The notes beneath the pieces were generated by a model, which ran no database searches, was not told the origin of the DNA, and was given only the letters and a program-made list of their open reading frames with translations. From positions 1-20,771 of the forward strand of contig WRHV01000015.1 in the NCBI GenBank assembly GCA_009783065.1: a stretch of DNA of 20,771 nt. Reading direction: 5' to 3'. The position numbers and the translations under genes were made by a program. Shown here piece after piece: positions 14,182 to 20,771 of the stretch. This DNA is from Betaproteobacteria bacterium (GTDB lineage Bacteria > Pseudomonadota > Gammaproteobacteria > Burkholderiales > Burkholderiaceae). Every line of letters begins with the position of its first letter. The stretch's first letter is position 1.

Positions 14182-15486
14182 ATGAAACTGCATATTCAAA
14201 ACGGGCGTCTGATTGATCCGGCGAATGGAATAGACAGCCAAAAAAATATCTTTATCGCAAATGGCAAAATTCTGGCCGTCATGGACCCGGGCCGCTTTCC
14301 GGCTGATTTTACGCCCGATCGCATTATTGATGCCGGCGGCCTTATCGTCGCTCCTGGTTTTGTTGATTTATCTGCACGTTTACGCGAACCCGGATATGAA
14401 TACAAAGCGACGCTCGAATCCGAAATGAATGCGGCTATGCATGGCGGTGTGACCAGTCTGGTCTGCCCGCCAGACACGGACCCTGTTCTGGATGAACCGG
14501 GACTGGTTGAAATGCTGAAATACCGTGCTAAATCGCTTTATCAGGCTCATGTCTATCCACTTGGCGCCTTAACTGTCGGTTTAAAAGGAGAAACCTTAAC
14601 CGAAATGGCTGAATTGACAGAAGCAGGCTGCATCGGCTTTTCCCAGGCCGCCAATCCGATCCGTAATACCGAAATGCTGATCCGTGCCCTGCAATACGCG
14701 AAAACCTACGACTACTGTGTGTGGCTGCAACCACAGGACGCTTGGCTCGGGCGAACTGGCATTGCCCATGCCGGGCCGGTTGCGGCAAGGCTGGGACTGG
14801 CCGGCGTGCCATCCATTGCGGAAACTGTCGCGCTTTATACATTCTTCGAACTGGTTCGTGAAACCGGCGTACGTCTGCATCTGTGCCGTCTTTCGACAGC
14901 GAAAGGGGTTGAACTGGTTCGTAAAGCCAAACAGGAAGGATTGCCTATTACTTGTGATGTCGGCGCGCATCATGTTCTTCTGACGGACAACGATATTGAT
15001 TTCTTCGATTCCAATGCCCGCATGCTCCCTCCATTTCGTTCCGAGACTGATCGTAACGCTATTTCCTGTGGTTTGCTTGACGGCACCATTGATGCTATTT
15101 GCTCTGATCATACGCCAGTGGATGACGATGAAAAACTACTCCCTTTTGGCGAAGCGACTCCCGGCGCAACAGGTCTCGAACTCCTCTTGCCTCTGGCACT
15201 GAAATGGTCTGGAGAACATGCCAGCAATATACCTGATTCACTTTCCAGGGCTATTGCTAAAATAACGTGCGAGCCGGCACGGATTCTGCAACTTCCATGC
15301 GGGCAGCTTGCATCGGAATCTTTGGCAGATATCTGTATCTTTGATCCGGCAGTAAAATGGATCGTAAACCCATCCCGCTTTGCCAGCCAGGGCAAACACA
15401 CACCTTTTGCAGGAAGAGAATTGATGGGGCAAATTAAAATGACCATCGTGGAAGGCCGAATCGCCTACGAAAGCGTTGTATCTTGA
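14182..15486 (+). CDS. pyrC': Dihydroorotase homologue lacking metal ligands (PyrC')
   Basis: A 434-residue amidohydrolase-fold protein of the type I dihydroorotase family. Metal ligands of active enzymes are missing. The HxH after strand 1 (normally DxHxHLREPG) reads VDLSARLREPG, with Ser64 and Arg66. The ligand His of the usual HCED is Gln183 (WLQPQD), and the next His is Arg236 (HLCRLSTAKG). The late Asp is kept (SDHTP, Asp309). It should not hydrolyse dihydroorotate. In Pseudomonas such a PyrC' is a structural partner of PyrB, with a genuine PyrC encoded elsewhere; the same is inferred here. It lies 50 bases after pyrB. Automatic pipelines are likely to call it an active dihydroorotase. 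Confidence 0.9.
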   Translation: MKLHIQNGRLIDPANGIDSQKNIFIANGKILAVMDPGRFPADFTPDRIIDAGGLIVAPGFVDLSARLREPGYEYKATLESEMNAAMHGGVTSLVCPPDTDPVLDEPGLVEMLKYRAKSLYQAHVYPLGALTVGLKGETLTEMAELTEAGCIGFSQAANPIRNTEMLIRALQYAKTYDYCVWLQPQDAWLGRTGIAHAGPVAARLGLAGVPSIAETVALYTFFELVRETGVRLHLCRLSTAKGVELVRKAKQEGLPITCDVGAHHVLLTDNDIDFFDSNARMLPPFRSETDRNAISCGLLDGTIDAICSDHTPVDDDEKLLPFGEATPGATGLELLLPLALKWSGEHASNIPDSLSRAIAKITCEPARILQLPCGQLASESLADICIFDPAVKWIVNPSRFASQGKHTPFAGRELMGQIKMTIVEGRIAYESVVS

Positions 15487-15498
15487 CGACTGAATGTC

Positions 15499-16287
15499 AT
15501 GAAAGCCTATTTTCGAGTTCTGAAAATACTGCTGCATGCCTTTTCGGCAGTACTGACCGGTATTTTTCGTTACCCTTTTATGGATCAGGAAAATCGCAGG
15601 CTTTACATACAAACCTGGTCACAGAAACTCTTTAAAATCATCCGCATCAAGGTCACGACTATCAACGGGCACCTCCTGACAAAAAATGCATTGATTGTAT
15701 CGAACCATCTTTCCTGGCTTGATATTTTTCTGATCAATACAGCACAGCCAAGTCGTTTTATTGCTAAAGATTCCATTCGCTCCTGGCCGCTAATCGGCTG
15801 GCTGGCAACCAAAGCGGGTACCATTTATCTGAAACGGAATAACGCGCGTAACCTCCGTCATACCTTCCAGACTTTGGTTGCGCATCTGCGAAATGGGGAA
15901 CCTTTCGTTTTTTTTCCGGAAGGGACGTCAAGCGGCAGCCAGAATAAACTGCTTCCTTTTCATTCCAACCTGTTTGAATCCGCCATTGAAGCGGGGGTAC
16001 CGGTTCAACCCTGCGTATTGCACTATCTTGATGAAAATAACCGATTTCATGCTTCCATTGATTCAAAAGTTAAACTATCACTCATGGAAAACATGATGCG
16101 GGTATTCAGCACAGACACCATCCATGCCGAATTGACCATTTTGCCGGTTATATCGACTGCCGGTATGCAGCGACGGGAGATCGCCAAGAAAGCATATGAC
16201 GCCATCAAGACCGCACTGATAACGCATCCGGCATATAAAAATCCCGACAATCCACCTGGAATAACGTCCGATCTTCAAGACACATAG
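15499..16287 (+). CDS. plsC: 1-acyl-sn-glycerol-3-phosphate acyltransferase (PlsC-type)
   Basis: A 262-residue membrane-associated acyltransferase expected to acylate lysophosphatidic acid to phosphatidic acid in the inner membrane. The catalytic HX4D is SNHLSWLDIF (His70, Asp75). The substrate motif FFPEGTSSGSQ (138-148) and GVPVQPCVL are in the usual order. A hydrophobic N-terminal stretch (about 4-24) is a likely membrane anchor. It starts 12 bases after pyrC', so it probably belongs to the same transcript. Its last 83 bases overlap the 3' end of the antisense apaH gene, and no terminator is seen between them. A related acyltransferase acting on ornithine lipids or another acceptor cannot be excluded. 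Confidence 0.9.
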   Translation: MKAYFRVLKILLHAFSAVLTGIFRYPFMDQENRRLYIQTWSQKLFKIIRIKVTTINGHLLTKNALIVSNHLSWLDIFLINTAQPSRFIAKDSIRSWPLIGWLATKAGTIYLKRNNARNLRHTFQTLVAHLRNGEPFVFFPEGTSSGSQNKLLPFHSNLFESAIEAGVPVQPCVLHYLDENNRFHASIDSKVKLSLMENMMRVFSTDTIHAELTILPVISTAGMQRREIAKKAYDAIKTALITHPAYKNPDNPPGITSDLQDT

Positions 16288-17041
16288 CGGTAAGCTGCCG
16301 TCCCCAGACGCACCCTGTATCAAGGGCAATCAGATTGGGGCGCAAAAGCAATCCCAATGTCGACCAGTGTCCGAAAATAATGGTGTCATGTTGCGTCTGA
16401 CGCGCCTGTACTTCAAACCAGGGAACAAAACCTGCCGGCGCTTTAGATAAACCTTCCTTTGTTTCAAATTCCATTTCGCCGTCTTCACTGCAAAAACGCA
16501 GACGGGTGAGACCATTAACAATACATCGCAACCGATCCATGCCTGTCAGATCATCCCGCCATTTCGCAGGCTGATCACCATACATTTCCTGCATGAAATC
16601 CTTCCAGTCCGGCCCACGCAACACGGATTCGACCTCCTTTGCCAATGCCATGGTCTGGGCAAACGTCCATTGCGGCAGAACACCAGCATGCACAAGAAGA
16701 TATTCTCCTTCACCATGCGCCATAGGACGATAACGCAGCCAGTCAATCAGTTCCTCATAATCCGGCGCATTGAAAACGGCCTGTAGCGAGCCCAGCGACT
16801 GTTTTTTTCGAGCCCCTGCTGCTACTGCCAGCAAATATAAATCATGATTACCTAACACCGTTACAACCCTGTCGCCCAAACCACGGATAAAACGAAGGGT
16901 TTCCAGTGAATGCGGCCCCCGATTAACCAAATCGCCAGCAAGCAAATAACGCGCACCTTGCGTTTCCCGCTCAATATTACGCATCAGAGCCTGAAGCGGC
17001 TGCAGGCATCCCTGTATATCACCAATGGCATATGTCTTCAT
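16205..17041 (-). CDS. apaH: ApaH, symmetrical bis(5'-nucleosyl)-tetraphosphatase
   Basis: A 278-residue metallophosphoesterase that splits Ap4A into two ADP and can also remove Np4 caps from RNA. Family motifs are intact: YAIGDIQGC (4-12), AGDLVNRGP (35-43), VLGNHD (62-67), LLVHAGVLP and IIFGHWSTLG, followed by LDTGCVWG. Together these supply the ligands of the dinuclear metal site. Length equals E. coli ApaH (280). It is alone on its strand, convergent with plsC (83-base overlap) and divergent from the DUF484 gene (88-base gap). The overlapped region encodes the normal C-terminus, so both reading frames appear to be used. Confidence 0.95.
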   Translation of the reverse strand: MKTYAIGDIQGCLQPLQALMRNIERETQGARYLLAGDLVNRGPHSLETLRFIRGLGDRVVTVLGNHDLYLLAVAAGARKKQSLGSLQAVFNAPDYEELIDWLRYRPMAHGEGEYLLVHAGVLPQWTFAQTMALAKEVESVLRGPDWKDFMQEMYGDQPAKWRDDLTGMDRLRCIVNGLTRLRFCSEDGEMEFETKEGLSKAPAGFVPWFEVQARQTQHDTIIFGHWSTLGLLLRPNLIALDTGCVWGRQLTAMCLEDRTLFQVDCRDFYMPDALSVRS

Positions 17042-17129
17042 GCATCGTCTTTCATTGAAATAGCACAGGCAGACTTATGTCATGTAAAATCAGATTTTTA
17101 GCCAACCCAGCCCTCATTTTAATCCGATC

Positions 17130-17792
17130 ATGACACAAATCCTTGATTCCACTCTTATTGCCGATTATTTGCAGAAAAATCCCCATTTTTTTAATGAACA
17201 TGCAGCGTTGCTTGCGGACATTCAATTAACCAGTCCTCTGCTTGGCAAAGCAATCTCCTTGCATGAGCGGCAAATCGAAATCATACGGGAAAAAAACAAG
17301 GGATTGGAACTGCGCATTGCGGAAATGGTCCGGATTGCACGTGAAAATGATACCTTGATGCACCGCCTTCAGAAGTGGACTTGTTCCATCCTGAAAGTGG
17401 CAAAAGATAGCGTCCGTCCAAACACGCTCGTCTCGGAATTGCAATCCATTTTTTCTATTCCCCTGGCGACGCTGCGACTCTGGAATGTCGACAGCCAATA
17501 TGCCGAAGAATGGTTTGTGCAGGATGTTTCAGAAGCCATCCGGATCTTTGCACAGGGATTGCAGGTTCCATATTGCGGAAAAAATAATGATTTTGAGGCC
17601 AGTCACTGGTTTGATGAAGGTGCCTCAATTAAATCTATCGCGCTCATTCCGCTACGGACTGACACAGAACCATTTGGGCTGCTGGTTTTGGGCTCGCCCG
17701 ACGAGACACGCTTCCGTAGCGACATGGCAACGGATTTTCTATCCGAAATCTCGAAAACGGCAAGTGCGGCCCTTTTGTGTCTTACTACCTGA
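17130..17792 (+). CDS. DUF484 family protein
   Basis: A 220-residue protein of the DUF484 family (E. coli YigA relatives), function unknown. The N-terminus ADYLQKNPHFFNEHAALLAD and the SLHERQIEIIREKNKGLE helix are the family signature. A predicted coiled coil (about 45-85) is followed by a GAF-like C-terminal half (about 90-215) with LIPLRTDTEPFGLLVLGSPD. Linkage upstream of xerC, here with only 7 bases between stop and start, is conserved in many proteobacteria and suggests cotranscription with the recombinase. An accessory role in division or chromosome processing is guessed only from this linkage. Confidence 0.88.
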   Translation: MTQILDSTLIADYLQKNPHFFNEHAALLADIQLTSPLLGKAISLHERQIEIIREKNKGLELRIAEMVRIARENDTLMHRLQKWTCSILKVAKDSVRPNTLVSELQSIFSIPLATLRLWNVDSQYAEEWFVQDVSEAIRIFAQGLQVPYCGKNNDFEASHWFDEGASIKSIALIPLRTDTEPFGLLVLGSPDETRFRSDMATDFLSEISKTASAALLCLTT

Positions 17793-17799
17793 AACCGGG

Positions 17800-18777
17800 A
17801 TGCTTAACCGCCCGACATTTCACTCTGATCAGGAAGCCATTGACGCCTATCTTGACAGCTTGCTGACACAGAGAAAACTCTCCGATCATACTATTGATAA
17901 TTACCGTCGGGATCTGCTCCAACTAAAGGAAATATCAGAAGACATATCGTTGGAAAAACTAACGCACCATCAGATACGCCGCTTTGTTTCAAAATTGCAC
18001 GCTAAAGGCATGAATCCCCGTTCGATTGCACGCAAATTATCTGCCTGGCGCGGTTTTTACCAATGGTTGGCAGAGCAAACCGAATTGCCGGCCAATCCAA
18101 TAGAAGCCGTCAAGGCTCCTCGACGGATCAAAACACTTCCCAAAGCCCTGTCGGTTGATGATGCCGTCCAATTGGTTACGGCCCGTCCCATGTCTTCTAA
18201 ACATGCACAGGAAAATGACTTTACGCCAATATGCAATCAGGCCATGTTTGAACTGCTGTACTCAAGCGGCTTGCGCGTTTCCGAATTGACAGGGCTGGAT
18301 GTACGCCATATCCAGAAAGATGGCTATACCTCACTAAGCTGGATTAGTCTGGATGAGCAGGAAGTCACTGTAACCGGCAAAGGCCATAAAAAGCGGGTCG
18401 TACCGGTTGGTCAAGCTGCTATAGAAGCCATCAAGATGTGGCTTCCTATACGCGACAAGCTGATGCAACCAGGAGAAGAGGATGGGCAACGCGCCCTTTT
18501 CGTCAATCAACGCGGCCGCCGCATGACGCCGCGTATTGTCCAGATGCGGCTAAAAGCCCATGCACAAATGTTGGGATTGCCGCTGAATGTTCATCCCCAC
18601 GTCCTTCGCCATTCCTTTGCATCACATGTTCTCCAGTCATCCGGCGATCTGCGTGCCGTACAGGAGATGTTAGGGCATGCCTCCATCTCATCCACTCAGG
18701 TCTATACCGCGTTGAATTTTCAGCATCTTGCCCAGATTTATGATGCGACGCACCCCAGAGCAAAAAAGAAATCATGA
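17800..18777 (+). CDS. xerC: XerC, tyrosine site-specific recombinase
   Basis: A 325-residue recombinase that, with XerD, resolves chromosome dimers at dif. The N-terminal core-binding domain (about 9-95) includes AIDAYLDSLLTQRKLSDHT. The catalytic domain carries Arg159 (SSGLRVSEL), Lys194 (TGKGHKKR), His267/Arg270 (HPHVLRHSF), His293 (LGHAS) and the nucleophile Tyr302 (STQVYTAL). Chromosomal linkage to the DUF484 gene and the absence of integrase-type flanks favour XerC over a mobile-element integrase. The open frame runs upstream to 17485, but that part lies in DUF484 and is not Xer-like. The ATG at 17800 gives the usual N-terminus. Confidence 0.94.
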   Translation: MLNRPTFHSDQEAIDAYLDSLLTQRKLSDHTIDNYRRDLLQLKEISEDISLEKLTHHQIRRFVSKLHAKGMNPRSIARKLSAWRGFYQWLAEQTELPANPIEAVKAPRRIKTLPKALSVDDAVQLVTARPMSSKHAQENDFTPICNQAMFELLYSSGLRVSELTGLDVRHIQKDGYTSLSWISLDEQEVTVTGKGHKKRVVPVGQAAIEAIKMWLPIRDKLMQPGEEDGQRALFVNQRGRRMTPRIVQMRLKAHAQMLGLPLNVHPHVLRHSFASHVLQSSGDLRAVQEMLGHASISSTQVYTALNFQHLAQIYDATHPRAKKKS

Positions 18778-18826
18778 CTTAGGCCTATCCGACATATCTT
18801 ATTAACCGATTTTTTCTTTCATACCC

Positions 18827-19843
18827 ATGTCTCTCATTCCTGTCACAATCATCACTGGTTTTCTGGGCGCAGGTAAAACAACCCTGTTAAACAAAATTCT
18901 GACTAATTATCACCAGCAAAAAATCGCCGTTATCGAAAATGAGTTCGGCCCGGAAAACATTGACAGTTCCATTTTGGTAGAAGCAAGTGCTGAAGAAATC
19001 ATTGAAATGAGTAACGGCTGTATCTGTTGTACCGTTCGCGGCGACTTGATTGCCGTTTTAAATTTGCTTGCAGAAAAACGGTTGACTCAAAAACTGCATT
19101 TTGACCGTGTCATCATCGAAACAACCGGGTTGGCAGATCCAGGACCGGTTATCCAGACCTTTTTCATGGATCCCGAAGTTTCACGCGCTTATCTGATCGA
19201 TGGGATCGTTACCTTGATTGACGCTGTCCATGCTATGCAGCAACTGGATGAGTTTGAAGAAGCAAGACGCCAGGTCGGTTTTGCCGATCGTCTGCTGTTA
19301 TCCAAAACGGATCTCGTCAATGCCATGCAGGTAGAATTGCTTGTTTCCCGCCTTCGTAGAATAAATCTTTATGCATCTATTGATAAAGTTGATTTCGGGC
19401 ACATTTCTCTAGAAAAAGTAGTGGGATTGAAAGGATTTCATCTCAATACAAAACTAGACATCACTGTACCGATAACGGACCACGCGCATTGTCACACCGG
19501 ACCTTGTGGACCGCAATGTAGCCATAACAAAATACCACATCATCTGGACGATATTCAAACCTTCGCTTTCCAGAGCGAGCGCCCATTTAATCATGACATG
19601 TTGAACCACTTTCTTTCAAAGATGATTCAAGCATATGGTAACCAAATGACGCGATATAAAGGCATTCTCTATATGGAAAACGCCGAATGTAAGGTTATTT
19701 TCCAAGGTGTGCAGCAACTGATGGGGACAGATGTCGCAGAAAAATGGCGGGATGACGAGACACGTCAGAGTAAAATGGTCTTCATCGGGAAAAATCTGCC
19801 TCAATCTGCTTTTCTGGAAGGTTTGAAAGCCTGCCTGGTATAA
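18827..19843 (+). CDS. COG0523 (CobW/YjiA-type) G3E metal-chaperone GTPase
   Basis: A 338-residue GTPase with Walker [10 protein letters not shown] (11-19), the ENEFG switch (37-41), the metal-binding GCICC (64-68, the CxCC motif), [10 protein letters not shown] (98-107) and SKTD (159-162) as base-specificity motif. A Cys/His-rich insert, [18 protein letters not shown] (218-235) plus HH, lies before the C-terminal CobW domain (about 245-338). COG0523 proteins deliver metals, mostly zinc or cobalt, to target proteins. The CxCC motif and His-rich loop favour a zinc role. A cobalamin role cannot be ruled out; a B12 riboswitch also occurs in the window, 18 kb away. No clear Shine-Dalgarno precedes the ATG. 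dksA follows. Confidence 0.9.
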   Translation: MSLIPVTIITGFLGAGKTTLLNKILTNYHQQKIAVIENEFGPENIDSSILVEASAEEIIEMSNGCICCTVRGDLIAVLNLLAEKRLTQKLHFDRVIIETTGLADPGPVIQTFFMDPEVSRAYLIDGIVTLIDAVHAMQQLDEFEEARRQVGFADRLLLSKTDLVNAMQVELLVSRLRRINLYASIDKVDFGHISLEKVVGLKGFHLNTKLDITVPITDHAHCHTGPCGPQCSHNKIPHHLDDIQTFAFQSERPFNHDMLNHFLSKMIQAYGNQMTRYKGILYMENAECKVIFQGVQQLMGTDVAEKWRDDETRQSKMVFIGKNLPQSAFLEGLKACLV

Positions 19844-19913
19844 AATGGAAATATTGAATAAAAACAGCCGTATTATTTTACCGGTTAATTTTAAGGGGCT
19901 TGACTGAAGTCAT

Positions 19914-19939
19914 TTCTGCAAATAAATTTACTTGCAGAA
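19914..19939. repeat. 8-bp inverted repeat upstream of dksA
   Basis: TTCTGCAA (19914-19921) and TTGCAGAA (19932-19939) are exact reverse complements with a 10-base loop, followed by CTTTTG. It could be a weak terminator for the COG0523 gene or an operator for dksA. The T-run is too short for a confident terminator call. Confidence 0.4.
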
Positions 19940-19989
19940 CTTTTGAATCCATTGTGCAATACCTATCTAATTTATAAAGTTGTCCGATT

Positions 19990-19995
19990 TATAAT
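19990..19995 (+). promoter_or_regulatory. Candidate -10 element of the dksA promoter
   Basis: A perfect TATAAT lies 40 bases before the preferred dksA start. No good -35 is found 16-18 bases upstream. A second AT-rich box, TATAAA, is at 19973-19978 with TTGTGC 15 bases before it. One of these probably drives dksA. Confidence 0.4.
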
Positions 19996-20035
19996 TACAC
20001 GTAGTTAGATTATCAGAGTGAAGGGAATAAGCAAC

Positions 20036-20488
20036 GTGAATACAAAAGCGAAAAAAGCAACATCTGCAAAAACAGATAATGCACTCCTCACCGAAGAGCA
20101 AATTTTAAAAATGAGCGACAAGGATTATATGAATCCTGCCCAGCTTACTTTTTTCAGGAACCGTTTGAAAGAACTCGAAAACACGCTCATCAAGAATGCC
20201 GGCGAAACGACAGAGAATCTTCGCGATACGCCGCTCGTGCCTGATCCCGCAGACCGGGCTACGATTGAAGAAGAGCACGCGCTGGAATTACGTACAAGAG
20301 ACCGTGAACGTAAGCTGCTGAAAAAAGTTCAACAATCTATCGCCAGCATCGACGCCGGTGAATATGGATGGTGCGAAGAAACCGGTGAGCCAATTGGTAT
20401 CCCTCGCCTTTTGGCACGTCCGACAGCGACGCTGTCATTGGAGGCGCAGCAGCGTCGTGAATTGAAACAAAAACTGTACGGTGATTGA
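20036..20488 (+). CDS. dksA: DksA, RNA polymerase-binding regulator with degenerate zinc finger
   Basis: A 150-residue regulator that inserts a coiled coil into the RNA polymerase secondary channel and works with ppGpp on rRNA and amino-acid promoters. The coiled-coil tip DPADRA keeps Asp70, Asp73 and Ala75, matching E. coli Asp71, Asp74 and Ala76. The zinc finger is degenerate: the four Cys of E. coli DksA correspond here to Cys113, Thr116 (WCEETG), Ser134 and Ala137 (LSLEAQ), so zinc is unlikely to be bound. The fold is otherwise conserved (IGIPRLLARPTA). The frame also opens with GTG at 20018, but the GTG at 20036 has AAGGGA 9 bases upstream and gives the usual length. Confidence 0.94.
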   Translation: MNTKAKKATSAKTDNALLTEEQILKMSDKDYMNPAQLTFFRNRLKELENTLIKNAGETTENLRDTPLVPDPADRATIEEEHALELRTRDRERKLLKKVQQSIASIDAGEYGWCEETGEPIGIPRLLARPTATLSLEAQQRRELKQKLYGD

Positions 20489-20518
20489 TTTAGTATTTGC
20501 TTTCTACCAAGCAAAATT

Positions 20519-20549
20519 AAAAAAGCGCACGGTTTTCATGCGCTTTTTT
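20519..20549. terminator. Bidirectional terminator between dksA and the SPOR-domain gene
   Basis: AAAAAAGCGCA (20519-20529), a nine-base loop, TGCGCTTTTTT (20539-20549): an 11-bp perfect stem with A- and T-runs. It lies 30 bases after the dksA stop and 16 bases after the stop of the convergent gene, so it serves both. Confidence 0.9.
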
Positions 20550-20565
20550 GCAAATTTTTCACAGA

Positions 20566-20771
20566 TCAGCGTTTGATAACCAGTGGCTTTCGCCCTATGC
20601 CTTCTATTTGTTGTGCCGCATAATTAGCTTCTTCCTGCGAATGAAAAGGACCGGCAAATAATCGGTAGTACTCATCCGTCATGACCAGTTCCACGCCAGG
20701 CAAAACGTGTGCCCAGTTTAGGGCATACTCCGCTTGTGTCGCCTGTGCATTGCTAATTTGCTGATAAGCGC
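20566..20771 (-). CDS. SPOR-domain protein, C-terminal fragment (RlpA-like)
   Basis: A partial gene entering from the right edge; the last 68 codons are visible and stop at complement 20566-20568. The visible part looks like a SPOR domain: a helix AYQQISNAQATQAEYALNWA, a strand around VELVMTD, then YYRLFAGPFHSQEEANYAAQ and GRKPLVIKR. SPOR domains bind denuded septal glycan. The EYYRLFAGPF pattern at the very C-terminus is like the tail of RlpA-type septal lytic transglycosylases, but the catalytic part is outside the window and another SPOR protein is possible. Confidence 0.75.
   Translation of the reverse strand, partial: AYQQISNAQATQAEYALNWAHVLPGVELVMTDEYYRLFAGPFHSQEEANYAAQQIEGIGRKPLVIKR

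Noticed and set aside
14596..15111. 171-codon minus-strand frame antisense to pyrC'
   Set aside because: Shadow of a well-supported coding sequence with no family features.
17485..17799. Upstream extension of the xerC reading frame by 105 codons
   Set aside because: It lies inside the DUF484 gene in another frame, has no Xer homology features, and the ATG at 17800 gives the normal XerC N-terminus.
17800..18777. Mobile-element integrase
   Set aside because: Linkage to the DUF484 gene and the XerC-type motifs and length fit the chromosomal recombinase; no attachment repeats or cargo genes seen.
1..20771. CRISPR array, defence island, prophage or insertion sequence
   Set aside because: No regularly spaced repeats, transposase, terminal inverted repeats or phage genes were found; gene content is housekeeping.

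Overview
The window looks like chromosomal housekeeping DNA from a betaproteobacterium of the order Burkholderiales. Gene content, the block order dcd / ybgC-tolQRAB-pal-cpoB / yqgE-ruvX-pyrR-pyrB-pyrC'-plsC / apaH / DUF484-xerC / COG0523-dksA, and the modest GC content fit a lower-GC member of the Oxalobacteraceae such as Oxalobacter. The genus is inferred from protein style and gene order, not from a database match. I see no insertion sequence, prophage, CRISPR array, tRNA or rRNA.

Layout. (1) Positions 1-360 hold no gene. The minus strand carries a cobalamin riboswitch with its own promoter, whose controlled gene lies mostly or wholly off the left edge. (2) 448-3556 holds accessory genes: a metallo-beta-lactamase-fold hydrolase, convergent with a kinase-like/P-loop ATPase fusion, then a small KGG-repeat stress protein. 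(3) 3557-4105 is a very AT-rich regulatory stretch with several FNR-box-like sites. It precedes a Crp/Fnr regulator that has the FNR recognition helix but lacks two of the four iron-sulfur ligands. (4) 5059-11454, all minus strand, runs dcd, a DUF1275 membrane protein, ybgC, tolQ, tolR, tolA, tolB, pal, cpoB. This is the cell-envelope constriction machine, ending at a terminator shared with the regulator. (5) 11695-16287, plus strand, is yqgE, ruvX, pyrR, pyrB, a catalytically dead pyrC', and a PlsC-type acyltransferase: pyrimidine synthesis plus phospholipid synthesis. (6) apaH on the minus strand overlaps the acyltransferase tail to tail by 83 bp. (7) 17130-20488, plus strand, is a DUF484 gene, xerC, a COG0523 metal GTPase and dksA. 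(8) The window ends inside a convergent SPOR-domain gene.

How they fit together. TolQRA harvests proton-motive force to pull TolB-Pal and the outer membrane inward at division, with CpoB coordinating peptidoglycan synthesis. PyrB and the pseudo-dihydroorotase probably form one complex, with PyrR as putative regulator. DksA lacks a complete zinc finger and sits beside a putative zinc-handling GTPase.

Most of the window is orthodox. The points most worth a second look are the riboswitch with mutually exclusive downstream hairpins, the FNR homologue that has lost most of its cluster ligands and has FNR-like boxes upstream, the inactive PyrC', the degenerate DksA zinc finger, and the apaH/plsC antisense overlap.
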